DNA of 13,350 bases from Bacteroidales bacterium M2 (lineage in GTDB: Bacteria > Bacteroidota > Bacteroidia > Bacteroidales > Muribaculaceae): positions 4,511 through 17,860 of the forward strand of contig LUJM01000074.1 in the NCBI GenBank assembly GCA_001689415.1. Direction: 5' to 3'. This document shows, piece after piece, positions 1 through 6,339 of the stretch; position 1 is the stretch's first letter; each line of letters opens with the position of its first letter. The notes below the pieces were generated by a model that saw nothing but the letters and a program-made list of their open reading frames with translations, ran no database searches and was not told the DNA's origin. A program made the position numbers and the translations under genes.

Positions 1-2
1 CT

Positions 3-338
3 ATCCGTCAGTATCTTGACAGCCGTGCAGCGAGCGACACCCTTTTCGCTATCCGCTATGCCTCGCCGTCTAAATCCGTAGCCGAGTGCTGTCAGTATAT
101 ACTCAACGAAGTCAAGCGTCAAGGCGTGTCGGTTCTGACCAACGATGAGGTGTATTCGCTTGCCTGTCATTACTTTGACGGCGATGTCAGCGCAGAGGAA
201 ATCGGCAAACCCATCAACTGCAAGGTAGTAATCTCCAAAGACCAACTTACCGAGGAAGACAAGGCTCAACTCAAGGAGCAGGCTATGTCAAGTGGAGCTG
301 GAGGGATTCGAACCCTCGTCCAAACGCGGAATCAATGA
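3..338 (+). CDS. PcfK-like conjugative-element protein, 5'-partial and 3'-truncated
   Basis: The frame is open from the window edge (first codon at 3), so the true start lies upstream. The visible protein begins IRQYLDSRAASDTLFA and continues through YILNEVKRQG, DEVYSLACHYFDGD and GKPINCKVV. This is the pattern of PcfK-like proteins (recognised from memory), found in Bacteroidetes conjugative transposons and plasmids beside PcfJ-like genes; their molecular role is poorly defined. Family members usually continue for some tens of residues past the LTEEDKAQ region into a basic tail. Here the frame runs at about 291-293 into the 3' end of the tmRNA gene on the other strand, so the last residues (SGAGGIRTLVQTRNQ) are only antisense tmRNA read as protein, ending at TGA 336-338. 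The gene is therefore probably a remnant or a junction product. A later GTG (126) could be called as a start but would cut the conserved N-terminal half. Confidence is good for the family and moderate for truncation being biological rather than an assembly join. Confidence 0.72.
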   Translation: MRQYLDSRAASDTLFAIRYASPSKSVAECCQYILNEVKRQGVSVLTNDEVYSLACHYFDGDVSAEEIGKPINCKVVISKDQLTEEDKAQLKEQAMSSGAGGIRTLVQTRNQ

Positions 339-690
339 GCTTTCTACGTGCGTAGTTTCAAGTTGATTTTCGAGCTGCGCCAGGCCTGAAACTACCAAAC
401 GCAGCCTTATCCTCTAAGATTTCGGCTTCCTCCCGAGGCTTCCGGAAGCCTATTTCCGATATTCCTGCACCGCCTTGTCGATTAGTCTCGGAAAAAGGAC
501 AATCGGGCGATGTCTTGTCGCTGCAACTGTTGCGGCGATTAAGCTGATCTACTGTACTTCAATCAAGCAGCAAGAGCGTAGTTATTTTCGCCATTTAGAA
601 TTGCTGAAAGCCTGATATTAAAGAGCATAGACTTCAAAGCTCTGCACGCTTACCCACCGCTTCTACACGCTGTCAAAACCGGTCAGCCCC
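293..690 (-). ncRNA. ssrA: Transfer-messenger RNA (tmRNA)
   Basis: tmRNA rescues ribosomes stalled on broken mRNAs: it enters as an alanyl-tRNA mimic with SmpB and then templates a degradation tag. On the minus strand the 5' end GGGGCTG (690-684) pairs with the 3' end CAGCTCC plus discriminator A (300-293), with one G-U pair. The 5' part carries GGTTTTGACAG, and a T-arm GAGGG-TTCGAAT-CCCTC lies at 317-301. The tag frame starts with GGC at 592-590 and reads GENNYALAA, then TGA (565-563). This is the tag I know from Bacteroides-type tmRNAs. The 398-base length is typical for one-piece tmRNA. The CCA end is not encoded (the next bases read CTT), so it would have to be added by nucleotidyltransferase. 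No terminator is visible beyond 293, where the sequence turns directly into a pcfK-like gene. The gap to the next upstream gene holds its promoter. Confidence 0.96.
563..592 (-). other. tmRNA tag-peptide reading frame (GENNYALAA-stop)
   Basis: Read on the minus strand from 592: GGC GAA AAT AAC TAC GCT CTT GCT GCT TGA. This gives the tag GENNYALAA, added after the alanine carried by tmRNA itself. The C-terminal ALAA is the signal recognised by ClpXP-type proteases in well-studied bacteria. The stop codon is directly followed by the remaining pseudoknot region of the tmRNA. Confidence 0.95.
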
Positions 691-724
691 GTTTTTTTGC
701 GCCATAATCGATGGTTGTAGTCTG

Positions 725-732
725 CAAATATA
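725..732 (-). promoter_or_regulatory. Candidate -7 element of the ssrA promoter
   Basis: On the minus strand this reads TATATTTG, an exact match to the Bacteroidetes -7 consensus TAnnTTTG. It would start transcription about 30 bases before the mature tmRNA 5' end, leaving a leader for RNase P to remove. No TTTG sits at the expected 19-21 base distance; the nearest (reverse of CAAA at 745-748) is only 12 bases away, so the -33 part is weak or absent. Confidence 0.42.
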
Positions 733-827
733 TGGATTATCCGCCAAAGAACGTGCATTTTATTGATTTTTAACTACCGGATAAATCAGCTGACATACTA
801 CTGTGAATATTAAATCTGTTATTCCAT

Positions 828-2900
828 TCAGTCGGTGATCATCACCTTAGCGACTTTACCTCTGTTATTGATTATGTATAATCCGGAACGGAGAGAACCG
901 CGCGATATCTCCATACCTGACAGATTATATATTTTGCAGTCCGGTGGCAGCAAGTGGATTGAGGTCAGAGAAAGTGTATCCGTATCGCGGATAGTGGTTA
1001 TTCCACCGGTCTGCCCTTTATGGAAGGCATGAGCCACGGTCTGCACCACATCATTTCCCGCCGAATCCTTGCATATGAATCTAAGGTCATACCATTTGTC
1101 GGCATCAAGCTTGTCATGAGGCACTGAAACTTTGCCATATCCATCATTGATGTACTGGTTGTATTCCAGCGGCGTCCACAAATCTTTTTCATGCTCGGAA
1201 ATCTGAACCAGCGGAGTGGTTCCAGGCGAATGCTCTATAATAATATGTGAATTTCGAGTTGCGTCTTGCGTCAAATTGCCCGAAGCATCCCTGAGTTGCC
1301 ATCTGTAGACCTGTGAATACACGTTATCCAATGAAGTATTGTCGATCATGACCCGGAGGCTGGAAGAATAGCTGTCGGAATATGGCATTTCCACATATAT
1401 GTCGTAAAGTCCGGAGACTGCATTATCATTAGATGTCCACGCTATAAAATCGAAGCTGTCGGCTCCCTCTGCTATCGTTTCTCCATTGAATCTGACAGTT
1501 ATTTTAGCAGGCAACAACAGATTGCCCAGACACGGAAACAGACACGAAGTATCGAAATAGATTAGATTTTTATCCTGCCATTCATCATAGGAAAGGCTAT
1601 ATGAGAAACCTACAAGCGGAGCCTCGTTATAAAACTCCATATCTTCCCTGTATTCAAGGCATAGAGGATAATCCGCGGGGAAGAAGAGTTCATAGTCATT
1701 TTCGTCGCTTCGTGTATATGCCGGAGGTATGCACCACATGTGCCCATCGGTATCGGTATATATCCATGGCGAAGTCATTGTGCTGTACTGCCGGTCGTAT
1801 TGGATGTTCCCTTCAGAATCTGTCCACTCATTGTCGGTATACGAGTAACCGCCTATGCCTGCAAATACAAAATTCCATCCGTCATCCGGGCTGCTCTGTT
1901 CCTTGAGAACCGGAGCGTTGATATACACGGGAAGGTTCCTGCTTTCGGCTTTCATGTCGAATGAATATGCCGATACAGGCATAGTCATGGTAGGTGTGCC
2001 GTTCCATACTGTCTGCGCCGTTATCCCCCCGACACTGGCATCATCTTTCTGGCCGGCAAGATTGCCGGCGAACCTCATATGAACAGGCTCATTGTATAGT
2101 TCAGCTCCGTTGTACATGCATCGTGAGTCATCAAAAGGACCATCCGATGTAATGAAATTGATGTATGTGGCCTTTGAATCGGCTGCCACATTATTTACCG
2201 ATAAAGTCCATTTGTCGGAAAGATTGTTGACAAAAAACTCTTCATAGCAGATATTAATCATCATCCGTACCAGAGGATAGCTTCCGTCCTTGCGTTTCAG
2301 TTCCCGGTAGTACATCATGCTGAGTTCGCCGGTTTCATCTTTAAGATTGTCGTACGGAATCTGACTGCCGTCGGGATAGAAAAACTTGCAGCTCAACTTG
2401 TTTTTGGCATCCGACTGTGTGAACACGTAAGTCATGTCTTCCGATATTTCGATGTCTTCCGCAATCACATAGCTGTCATAGAGAAAGGTATGTTCATCGT
2501 CGGGGTCAATATTGTCGGGACGTATGTCGGAGCGCAGTATAAGGTCATATCTCCCTTTGGGCACCATCAGTTCCCAGCCGAGTCCTTCCTCAATCATGTA
2601 TTCATCGGGATATGTGGCCCAGTCGCAAAAGCCGCAATAGTATTTTCCGTCGGGCTGATATACTATCACTTCTTTAGGTTCATATGTGAACCCGGCGGTA
2701 GCTTCCTCTTTTACCTCAAATTTTATTTTCACCCAGTCGGAAGAATCCTCTTCATCATCCACCCGTCCCGCCACGTTAAGATTTGCTGCAACGGGATGGA
2801 TTACGCTCGTCTGCTTGCCCGAAGTAGAACCCGTGGCTTGCGTGGAACCTGTGGCCGAAGCCACAACCACAACAAATAAAAAGAACCAGAATCTCATCAT
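828..2900 (-). CDS. Exported protein of unknown function with C-terminal sorting-like domain
   Basis: The 690-residue product starts MMRFWFFLFVVVVASATGS, a hydrophobic signal peptide (about residues 1-22), followed by a low-complexity ATGST-rich linker. The rest is acidic, rich in Tyr, Asp and Trp, and looks like successive beta-sandwich segments; I recognise no catalytic motif. Residues 658-688 follow YNL-x-G-x7-L-x2-G-x-YI-x8-KV-x-I, the look of a type IX secretion (Por) C-terminal sorting domain, and the 1241-residue amidase in this window ends with exactly the same spacing. I infer export to the periplasm and perhaps display on the cell surface. It diverges from a TPR/HTH membrane regulator, a plausible controller. 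The promoter at 2926-2956 fits the start; the second ATG (2897) is an equally possible start. Composition is more AT-rich than in the genes beyond 4900. No terminator is evident between its stop and ssrA. It could be an adhesin, a ligand-binding protein or a non-catalytic partner; function is unknown. Confidence 0.85.
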   Translation of the reverse strand: MMRFWFFLFVVVVASATGSTQATGSTSGKQTSVIHPVAANLNVAGRVDDEEDSSDWVKIKFEVKEEATAGFTYEPKEVIVYQPDGKYYCGFCDWATYPDEYMIEEGLGWELMVPKGRYDLILRSDIRPDNIDPDDEHTFLYDSYVIAEDIEISEDMTYVFTQSDAKNKLSCKFFYPDGSQIPYDNLKDETGELSMMYYRELKRKDGSYPLVRMMINICYEEFFVNNLSDKWTLSVNNVAADSKATYINFITSDGPFDDSRCMYNGAELYNEPVHMRFAGNLAGQKDDASVGGITAQTVWNGTPTMTMPVSAYSFDMKAESRNLPVYINAPVLKEQSSPDDGWNFVFAGIGGYSYTDNEWTDSEGNIQYDRQYSTMTSPWIYTDTDGHMWCIPPAYTRSDENDYELFFPADYPLCLEYREDMEFYNEAPLVGFSYSLSYDEWQDKNLIYFDTSCLFPCLGNLLLPAKITVRFNGETIAEGADSFDFIAWTSNDNAVSGLYDIYVEMPYSDSYSSSLRVMIDNTSLDNVYSQVYRWQLRDASGNLTQDATRNSHIIIEHSPGTTPLVQISEHEKDLWTPLEYNQYINDGYGKVSVPHDKLDADKWYDLRFICKDSAGNDVVQTVAHAFHKGQTGGITTIRDTDTLSLTSIHLLPPDCKIYNLSGMEISRGSLRSGLYIINNRGKVAKVMITD

Positions 2901-2925
2901 ACATATTTTTTATGTTCAACGGCGG

Positions 2926-2956
2926 CAAATTTATCGGGAGGGACGCGGACTTCAAA
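2926..2956 (-). promoter_or_regulatory. Promoter of the 690-residue exported protein gene
   Basis: Minus strand: TTTG (2956-2953), 19 bases, then TAAATTTG (2933-2926), an exact Bacteroidetes TTTG-N19-TAnnTTTG promoter. The start point would fall near 2920-2923, giving a leader of about 20 bases before the ATG at 2900. Confidence 0.75.
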
Positions 2957-2964
2957 ATTTACAT

Positions 2965-2988
2965 GGGGCATAATAGGGGTACAAGGGG
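2965..2988. promoter_or_regulatory. Candidate operator: three G4 tracts about one helical turn apart
   Basis: GGGG occurs at 2965-2968, 2976-2979 and 2985-2988 in similar surroundings (ATGGGGCA, TAGGGGTA, AAGGGGTG), spaced 11 and 9 bases. They lie immediately upstream of the -33 element of the minus-strand promoter, between the two divergent promoters. This placement suits an activator binding the same DNA face, possibly the adjacent HTH regulator. No site for that family is known to me, so this is inference from position and periodicity. Confidence 0.35.
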
Positions 2989-3001
2989 TGACACATGGCG
3001 T

Positions 3002-3011
3002 ACAGGCCTGT
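3002..3011. promoter_or_regulatory. 10-bp perfect palindrome in the divergent promoter gap
   Basis: ACAGGCCTGT is a perfect palindrome lying 17 bases before the GTTG that would serve as the -33 box of the regulator gene. A dimeric repressor or activator site is possible, but a 10-bp palindrome can also arise by chance. Confidence 0.25.
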
Positions 3012-3028
3012 GTGTATGCCTGAAGCGT

Positions 3029-3060
3029 GTTGTCCGTTGTGGTAAAGTTGAATATATTTG
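3029..3060 (+). promoter_or_regulatory. Candidate promoter of the TPR/HTH regulator gene
   Basis: GTTG (3029-3032, one mismatch to TTTG), 20 bases, then TATATTTG (3053-3060, exact TAnnTTTG). The predicted start point is only 2-3 bases before the ATG at 3066, so the mRNA would be leaderless or nearly so. Confidence 0.5.
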
Positions 3061-3065
3061 TGTGT

Positions 3066-4754
3066 ATGAAAACTATAAAATTTCTGCTGTGTGTTTCGAT
3101 TATGATTATTTCCGGCTGTGGCGTGCGGCCGGAATCGGATTCGCTGTATCGATGGAGGCGGATTCATCCGGCAGCAGATTCGATTGTCTTTGCGCTGGAA
3201 GATGGTTTCGTGAATTCTGTTCCGGATTCTCTCCTTTGGCCGTTGCTCGACAGTCTGAAGAATACGACGGTAGAAAGAGATGCCGAAAATCAGCATAGAA
3301 GCAGGGTGTTGTTCTGGAAGGCGAGAATTGCCAACCGAAGAAATATAACAGGGAGGGATAGCGTGATAAGAGACCTGACAGATGCGTTGTCGCTATGCGA
3401 TACGGCTACATATGAATACGACTGTTCGCGCATTCGCTATCTGCTTGCTCTTGTGGCCGAGTACGATCCTCTGGTAAGATTCAGGAGTCTTAAAAAACTC
3501 GACAGATATTATTATTCTTCGGGCGATGACATGATGACAGCTTCCGTGAGAGTGGATATAGGCCATATCATGGGCGAAATAGGTTATTACGACCGCGCAT
3601 TACAGTATTATAGAGAGGCTGACAGCATCTATCGACGTATAGGCATGGAACCGTATGTCAGAAAAAACACATTGAATATGGCCAACGCCTTGGTAGCTAT
3701 GGGGGATAAGAATGCGGCACTGGCAATTGTCGATTCTCTTATGAATGACAAAAGTCTGTCGCTGTCGCCATCGTTTCATACCAACCTCCTGCGTGTGGCA
3801 TATATGGCTTCGGGCAATGCTGATTATCTGTATGAAGCCGAACGGTATATCGACAGTATTAATCCCCGGTCGCTCGACCGGCTGCCAGTCGAGTTTTATC
3901 TGTCGCGATATTGTGCGGACACCGATGATTCCGCAGGAATGAGAACACATACACAAAGGATGGAGGAATGTTTCGATTCTGCGGCGCATGGCTTCTATTA
4001 TCCGGAAATGCTTAAAATCATGGCTCTGACACACGACATATATGGCGGGCGGGACACGGCCTTGTCGTTATACAGGCAATATATTGCGGCAAATGATTCG
4101 GCCCGTCTGGTGGAAAGAGTGAAAGAAATAGCCAATGCGGAAGCCCGGAGTTCCATCCTTAAATACGAATCGGAAATGCGCCACGCGCATAAAATCAAAA
4201 GTCTGCGGTTATGGATAATCATATTGCTGCTTTTAATACTCATTCTGGCGGTAGTGTGCATTTACATCTATAGGCAGCGCCAGCACAGGCTCACAATTGT
4301 GAGGTACGATACCGAACTGGCGCATAACAGACGCCGCGTGGTAGCCCAGGAACTTGCCATGACAGAAAAGGACAATGTATTACAGGAGGTATTGGACAAT
4401 CTGGACAGTCTTAAGGACAAAGGAATTATATCGGACAATATTTGTCATGAACTTGAGAACAGCATAAAGCTCCATCTGAGCGGACGTCAGAACTGGGATT
4501 ATTTCATAACGGTGTTCAATAAGGTGTGTCCTGCATTCGTGAACACGCTGATGCTTAATCATCCTGCGTTGACAGAAGGCGACGTGCGGCTTGCGGTATA
4601 TATTCGCGCGGGACTTACATCGAAACAGATTGCACAGATGCTTCTGCTGCAGCCCGACTCTGTAAAGAAAAACCGTCAGCGCCTGCGCAGGAGAATGAAC
4701 CTTACATCCTCGGAGTCTCTTGAAGAAGTGTTGTACTCGATTTCCCCGACATAG
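3066..4754 (+). CDS. Membrane-bound TPR sensor with LuxR-type HTH domain (transcriptional regulator)
   Basis: I start at ATG 3066 (562 residues), not at the frame's earlier start at 3027, because MKTIKFLLCVSIMIISGC is a lipoprotein-type signal with lipobox ISGC (Cys18). Residues about 60-370 are helical with TPR-like repeats (for example GEIGYYDRALQYYREADSIY). A single membrane segment (LWIIILLLLILILAVVCIYI) lies at about 382-401, then a coiled-coil stretch and the Bacteroidetes-style end FITVFNKVCPAF followed by LTEGDVRLAVYIRAGL, TSKQIAQMLL and VKKNRQRLRRRM (about 502-548), a LuxR/GerE-like helix-turn-helix. The predicted layout is a periplasmic TPR sensor and a cytoplasmic DNA-binding domain, so it could pass an envelope signal directly to promoters. 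It is transcribed divergently from the exported 690-residue protein, its likeliest target. Ligand and regulon are unknown. No terminator is visible after its stop. Confidence 0.9.
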   Translation: MKTIKFLLCVSIMIISGCGVRPESDSLYRWRRIHPAADSIVFALEDGFVNSVPDSLLWPLLDSLKNTTVERDAENQHRSRVLFWKARIANRRNITGRDSVIRDLTDALSLCDTATYEYDCSRIRYLLALVAEYDPLVRFRSLKKLDRYYYSSGDDMMTASVRVDIGHIMGEIGYYDRALQYYREADSIYRRIGMEPYVRKNTLNMANALVAMGDKNAALAIVDSLMNDKSLSLSPSFHTNLLRVAYMASGNADYLYEAERYIDSINPRSLDRLPVEFYLSRYCADTDDSAGMRTHTQRMEECFDSAAHGFYYPEMLKIMALTHDIYGGRDTALSLYRQYIAANDSARLVERVKEIANAEARSSILKYESEMRHAHKIKSLRLWIIILLLLILILAVVCIYIYRQRQHRLTIVRYDTELAHNRRRVVAQELAMTEKDNVLQEVLDNLDSLKDKGIISDNICHELENSIKLHLSGRQNWDYFITVFNKVCPAFVNTLMLNHPALTEGDVRLAVYIRAGLTSKQIAQMLLLQPDSVKKNRQRLRRRMNLTSSESLEEVLYSISPT

Positions 4755-4826
4755 ATCTGGAGTGATACATGAGCATCTCTATAGACTGGTTTTCGCCGAC
4801 AATCGCGCACAATTTCCTTATAAAAT

Positions 4827-4856
4827 TTTGGCATTGGCAAAAATTGCTTATTTTTG
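4827..4856 (+). promoter_or_regulatory. Promoter of the 2-oxoacid:ferredoxin oxidoreductase operon
   Basis: TTTG (4827-4830), 18 bases, then TATTTTTG (4849-4856) match the Bacteroidetes TTTG/TAnnTTTG promoter. Predicted start near 4860 gives a leader of about 60 bases. An AAGGA (4909-4913) lies 9 bases before the ATG at 4923. It is the only clear promoter seen ahead of the plus-strand run that reaches 13098. Confidence 0.7.
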
Positions 4857-4922
4857 CTGATGGAAGTGCCGGCGAGGCATTTCAGCAATCTAATACTAAC
4901 CCGCAATCAAGGAAAAGAATCT

Positions 4923-5159
4923 ATGGCTAAGGTCCACGGAGCCGTTGTGATCGACGGCAAACGCTGCAAAGGCTGCGACTTGTGCGTGGTGGCTTGCCCC
5001 ACCGACGTGTTGCTGCTTCAGCCAAAGGAAGTGAACGACCGCGGCTACCACTATGCGTATGCCGCCAATCCCGACAAGTGCATAGGGTGTGCCGCCTGTG
5101 CCACCGTGTGCCCCGATGCATGCATCGAGGTGTACCGCGTGGTTGAGCGTCCCGCCTGA
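4923..5159 (+). CDS. 2-oxoacid:ferredoxin oxidoreductase, delta (2x[4Fe-4S] ferredoxin) subunit
   Basis: This 78-residue protein has two classic cluster motifs, CKGCDLCVVACP (Cys15, 18, 21, 25) and CIGCAACATVCP (Cys53, 56, 59, 63), so it binds two [4Fe-4S] clusters. In four-subunit 2-oxoacid:ferredoxin oxidoreductases (KorD/VorD) this subunit carries electrons from the TPP centre to external ferredoxin. Its length and its place directly before the alpha, beta and gamma genes agree. The start at 4923 is preferred because the frame upstream runs into the promoter and adds residues unlike the family. The stop codon TGA forms the loop of a 5-bp inverted repeat. Whether the enzyme acts on 2-oxoglutarate or branched-chain 2-oxoacids cannot be read from this subunit. 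Confidence 0.92.
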   Translation: MAKVHGAVVIDGKRCKGCDLCVVACPTDVLLLQPKEVNDRGYHYAYAANPDKCIGCAACATVCPDACIEVYRVVERPA

Positions 5160-5188
5160 GGCGGCACAGAACATGTGCCCGCAGGCAC
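5152..5188 (+). promoter_or_regulatory. Two small stem-loops at the delta/alpha subunit gene junction
   Basis: CCGCC-TGA-GGCGG (5152-5164) puts the delta-subunit stop codon in a 3-base loop. A second inverted repeat GTGCC-CGCA-GGCAC follows at 5175-5188. No T-run follows, so a terminator is unlikely. The 72-base gap is the longest within the operon, so an RNA-processing or stability role is possible. Confidence 0.35.
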
Positions 5189-5231
5189 CACCAACCAATC
5201 CCCATCCTACCCCCTCACCCTACCCCTAAAA

Positions 5232-6320
5232 ATGGAAGCAGAAGAAGTAAGATTAATGAAGGGCAACGAAGCCATAGCCCACGCCGCAATCCGCTACGGC
5301 GTCGACGGTTACTTCGGTTATCCCATCACCCCCCAGAGCGAAGTTCTCGAGACTCTTGCCGAGCTCAAGCCCTGGGAAACCACCGGCATGGTCGTGCTCC
5401 AGGCCGAAAGCGAAGTGGCGGCCATAAACATGGTATACGGCGGTGCCGCCACGGGCAAAGCCGTGATGACATCGTCGTCGTCGCCGGGCGTGAGCCTCAA
5501 GCAGGAAGGCATTTCCTATATCGCCGCCTCCGAGCTGCCGGCACTGATTGTCAATGTAATGCGTGGCGGTCCCGGACTTGGAACCATCCAGCCTTCGCAG
5601 GCCGACTATTTCCAGGCTGTCAAAGGCGGCGGACATGGCGACTACCACCTGATTGTGCTGGCTCCCGCTACCGTGCAGGAGATGACCGACTTCGTGGCCC
5701 TCGGCTTCGACCTGGCCTTCAAATACCGTAATCCGGCAATGATTCTGGCCGACGGCGTCGTGGGGCAGATGATGGAGAAGGTCGTGCTGCCTCCGCAGCG
5801 TCCGCGCCGCACCGAGGAAGAGCTGCGCGCTCAATGTCCCTGGGCTGCATGCGGCAAAGGCGACCGCAAGAACCGCAATGTGATCACTTCCCTGGAGCTG
5901 GACTCCGCCAGGATGGAAGAGAACAACCACCGCTTCCAGGCCACATACAAGCTCATTGAACAGAACGAGGTGCGCTACCAGACCTACTACGCCGACGATG
6001 CCGACTATCTCATCGTGGCATTCGGATCGGTGGCCCGCATATGTCTTAAGGCTATCGAGGAGGCGCGCGAGGCCGGAATCAAAGTGGGCATGCTGCGTCC
6101 AATCACCCTATGGCCTTTCCCAAAGACACAGATTGCCGAACTCGCCAAGAGCGTACGCGGCATCCTCACCGTGGAACTCAACGCCGGCCAGATGGTGGAG
6201 GACGTGCGCCTGGCCGCTCCTACCACCCCCGTGTACCATTTCGGCCGCATGGGCGGCATAGTGCCTAACCCCGGCGAAGTGCTTCAGGCACTGAAGGAAC
6301 ACTTCCCGGAACTTGCCTAA
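5232..6320 (+). CDS. vorB: 2-oxoacid:ferredoxin oxidoreductase, alpha subunit (VorB/KorA-like)
   Basis: The 362-residue product is very close to what I know of Bacteroides proteins annotated VorB (3-methyl-2-oxobutanoate dehydrogenase). Landmarks are LMKGNEAIAHAAIRYG at the start, GYFGYPITPQSE (about 26-37), VLQAESEVAAINM (55-67) with glutamates of the pyrimidine-binding domain, SSSSPGVSLKQEG, NVMRGGPGLGTIQPSQAD, and TVELNAGQMVEDVRLA near the end. It pairs with the TPP-binding beta subunit to oxidatively decarboxylate a 2-oxoacid to acyl-CoA, or to run in reverse for 2-oxoacid synthesis. ATG 5232 is chosen over a GTG at 5175, which would add a proline-rich stretch overlapping the intergenic stem-loop. 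The beta gene starts 19 bases after its stop. Substrate (2-oxoglutarate or branched-chain) is uncertain, so the symbol follows homologues only. Confidence 0.93.
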   Translation: MEAEEVRLMKGNEAIAHAAIRYGVDGYFGYPITPQSEVLETLAELKPWETTGMVVLQAESEVAAINMVYGGAATGKAVMTSSSSPGVSLKQEGISYIAASELPALIVNVMRGGPGLGTIQPSQADYFQAVKGGGHGDYHLIVLAPATVQEMTDFVALGFDLAFKYRNPAMILADGVVGQMMEKVVLPPQRPRRTEEELRAQCPWAACGKGDRKNRNVITSLELDSARMEENNHRFQATYKLIEQNEVRYQTYYADDADYLIVAFGSVARICLKAIEEAREAGIKVGMLRPITLWPFPKTQIAELAKSVRGILTVELNAGQMVEDVRLAAPTTPVYHFGRMGGIVPNPGEVLQALKEHFPELA

Positions 6321-6339
6321 CCTCTATGTTCGTTCACCA

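Noticed and set aside
691..700. T-run GTTTTTTTG next to ssrA as a terminator
   Set aside because: It lies on the 5' side of the minus-strand tmRNA gene; the stem before it on the plus strand is the tmRNA sequence itself and no plus-strand gene ends there.
3027..3065. Upstream start for the TPR/HTH regulator
   Set aside because: It would place 13 residues before a perfect lipoprotein signal and start inside the candidate promoter.
4755..4826. Terminator after the regulator gene
   Set aside because: No convincing stem with a T-run could be found in this stretch.
5114..5127. 14-bp perfect palindrome CGATGCATGCATCG
   Set aside because: Lies in the delta-subunit coding sequence just after the second cluster motif (Pro-Asp-Ala-Cys-Ile-Glu) and is explained by codon choice; no sign of a regulatory role.
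5175..5231. GTG start for the alpha subunit
   Set aside because: Adds 19 proline-rich residues encoded by the intergenic stem-loop region that are not like family N-termini; ATG 5232 fits.
5253..5930. 225-codon minus-strand open frame (and similar ones at 6334-6687 and 6879-7607)
   Set aside because: Shadows of the highly conserved oxidoreductase subunits.
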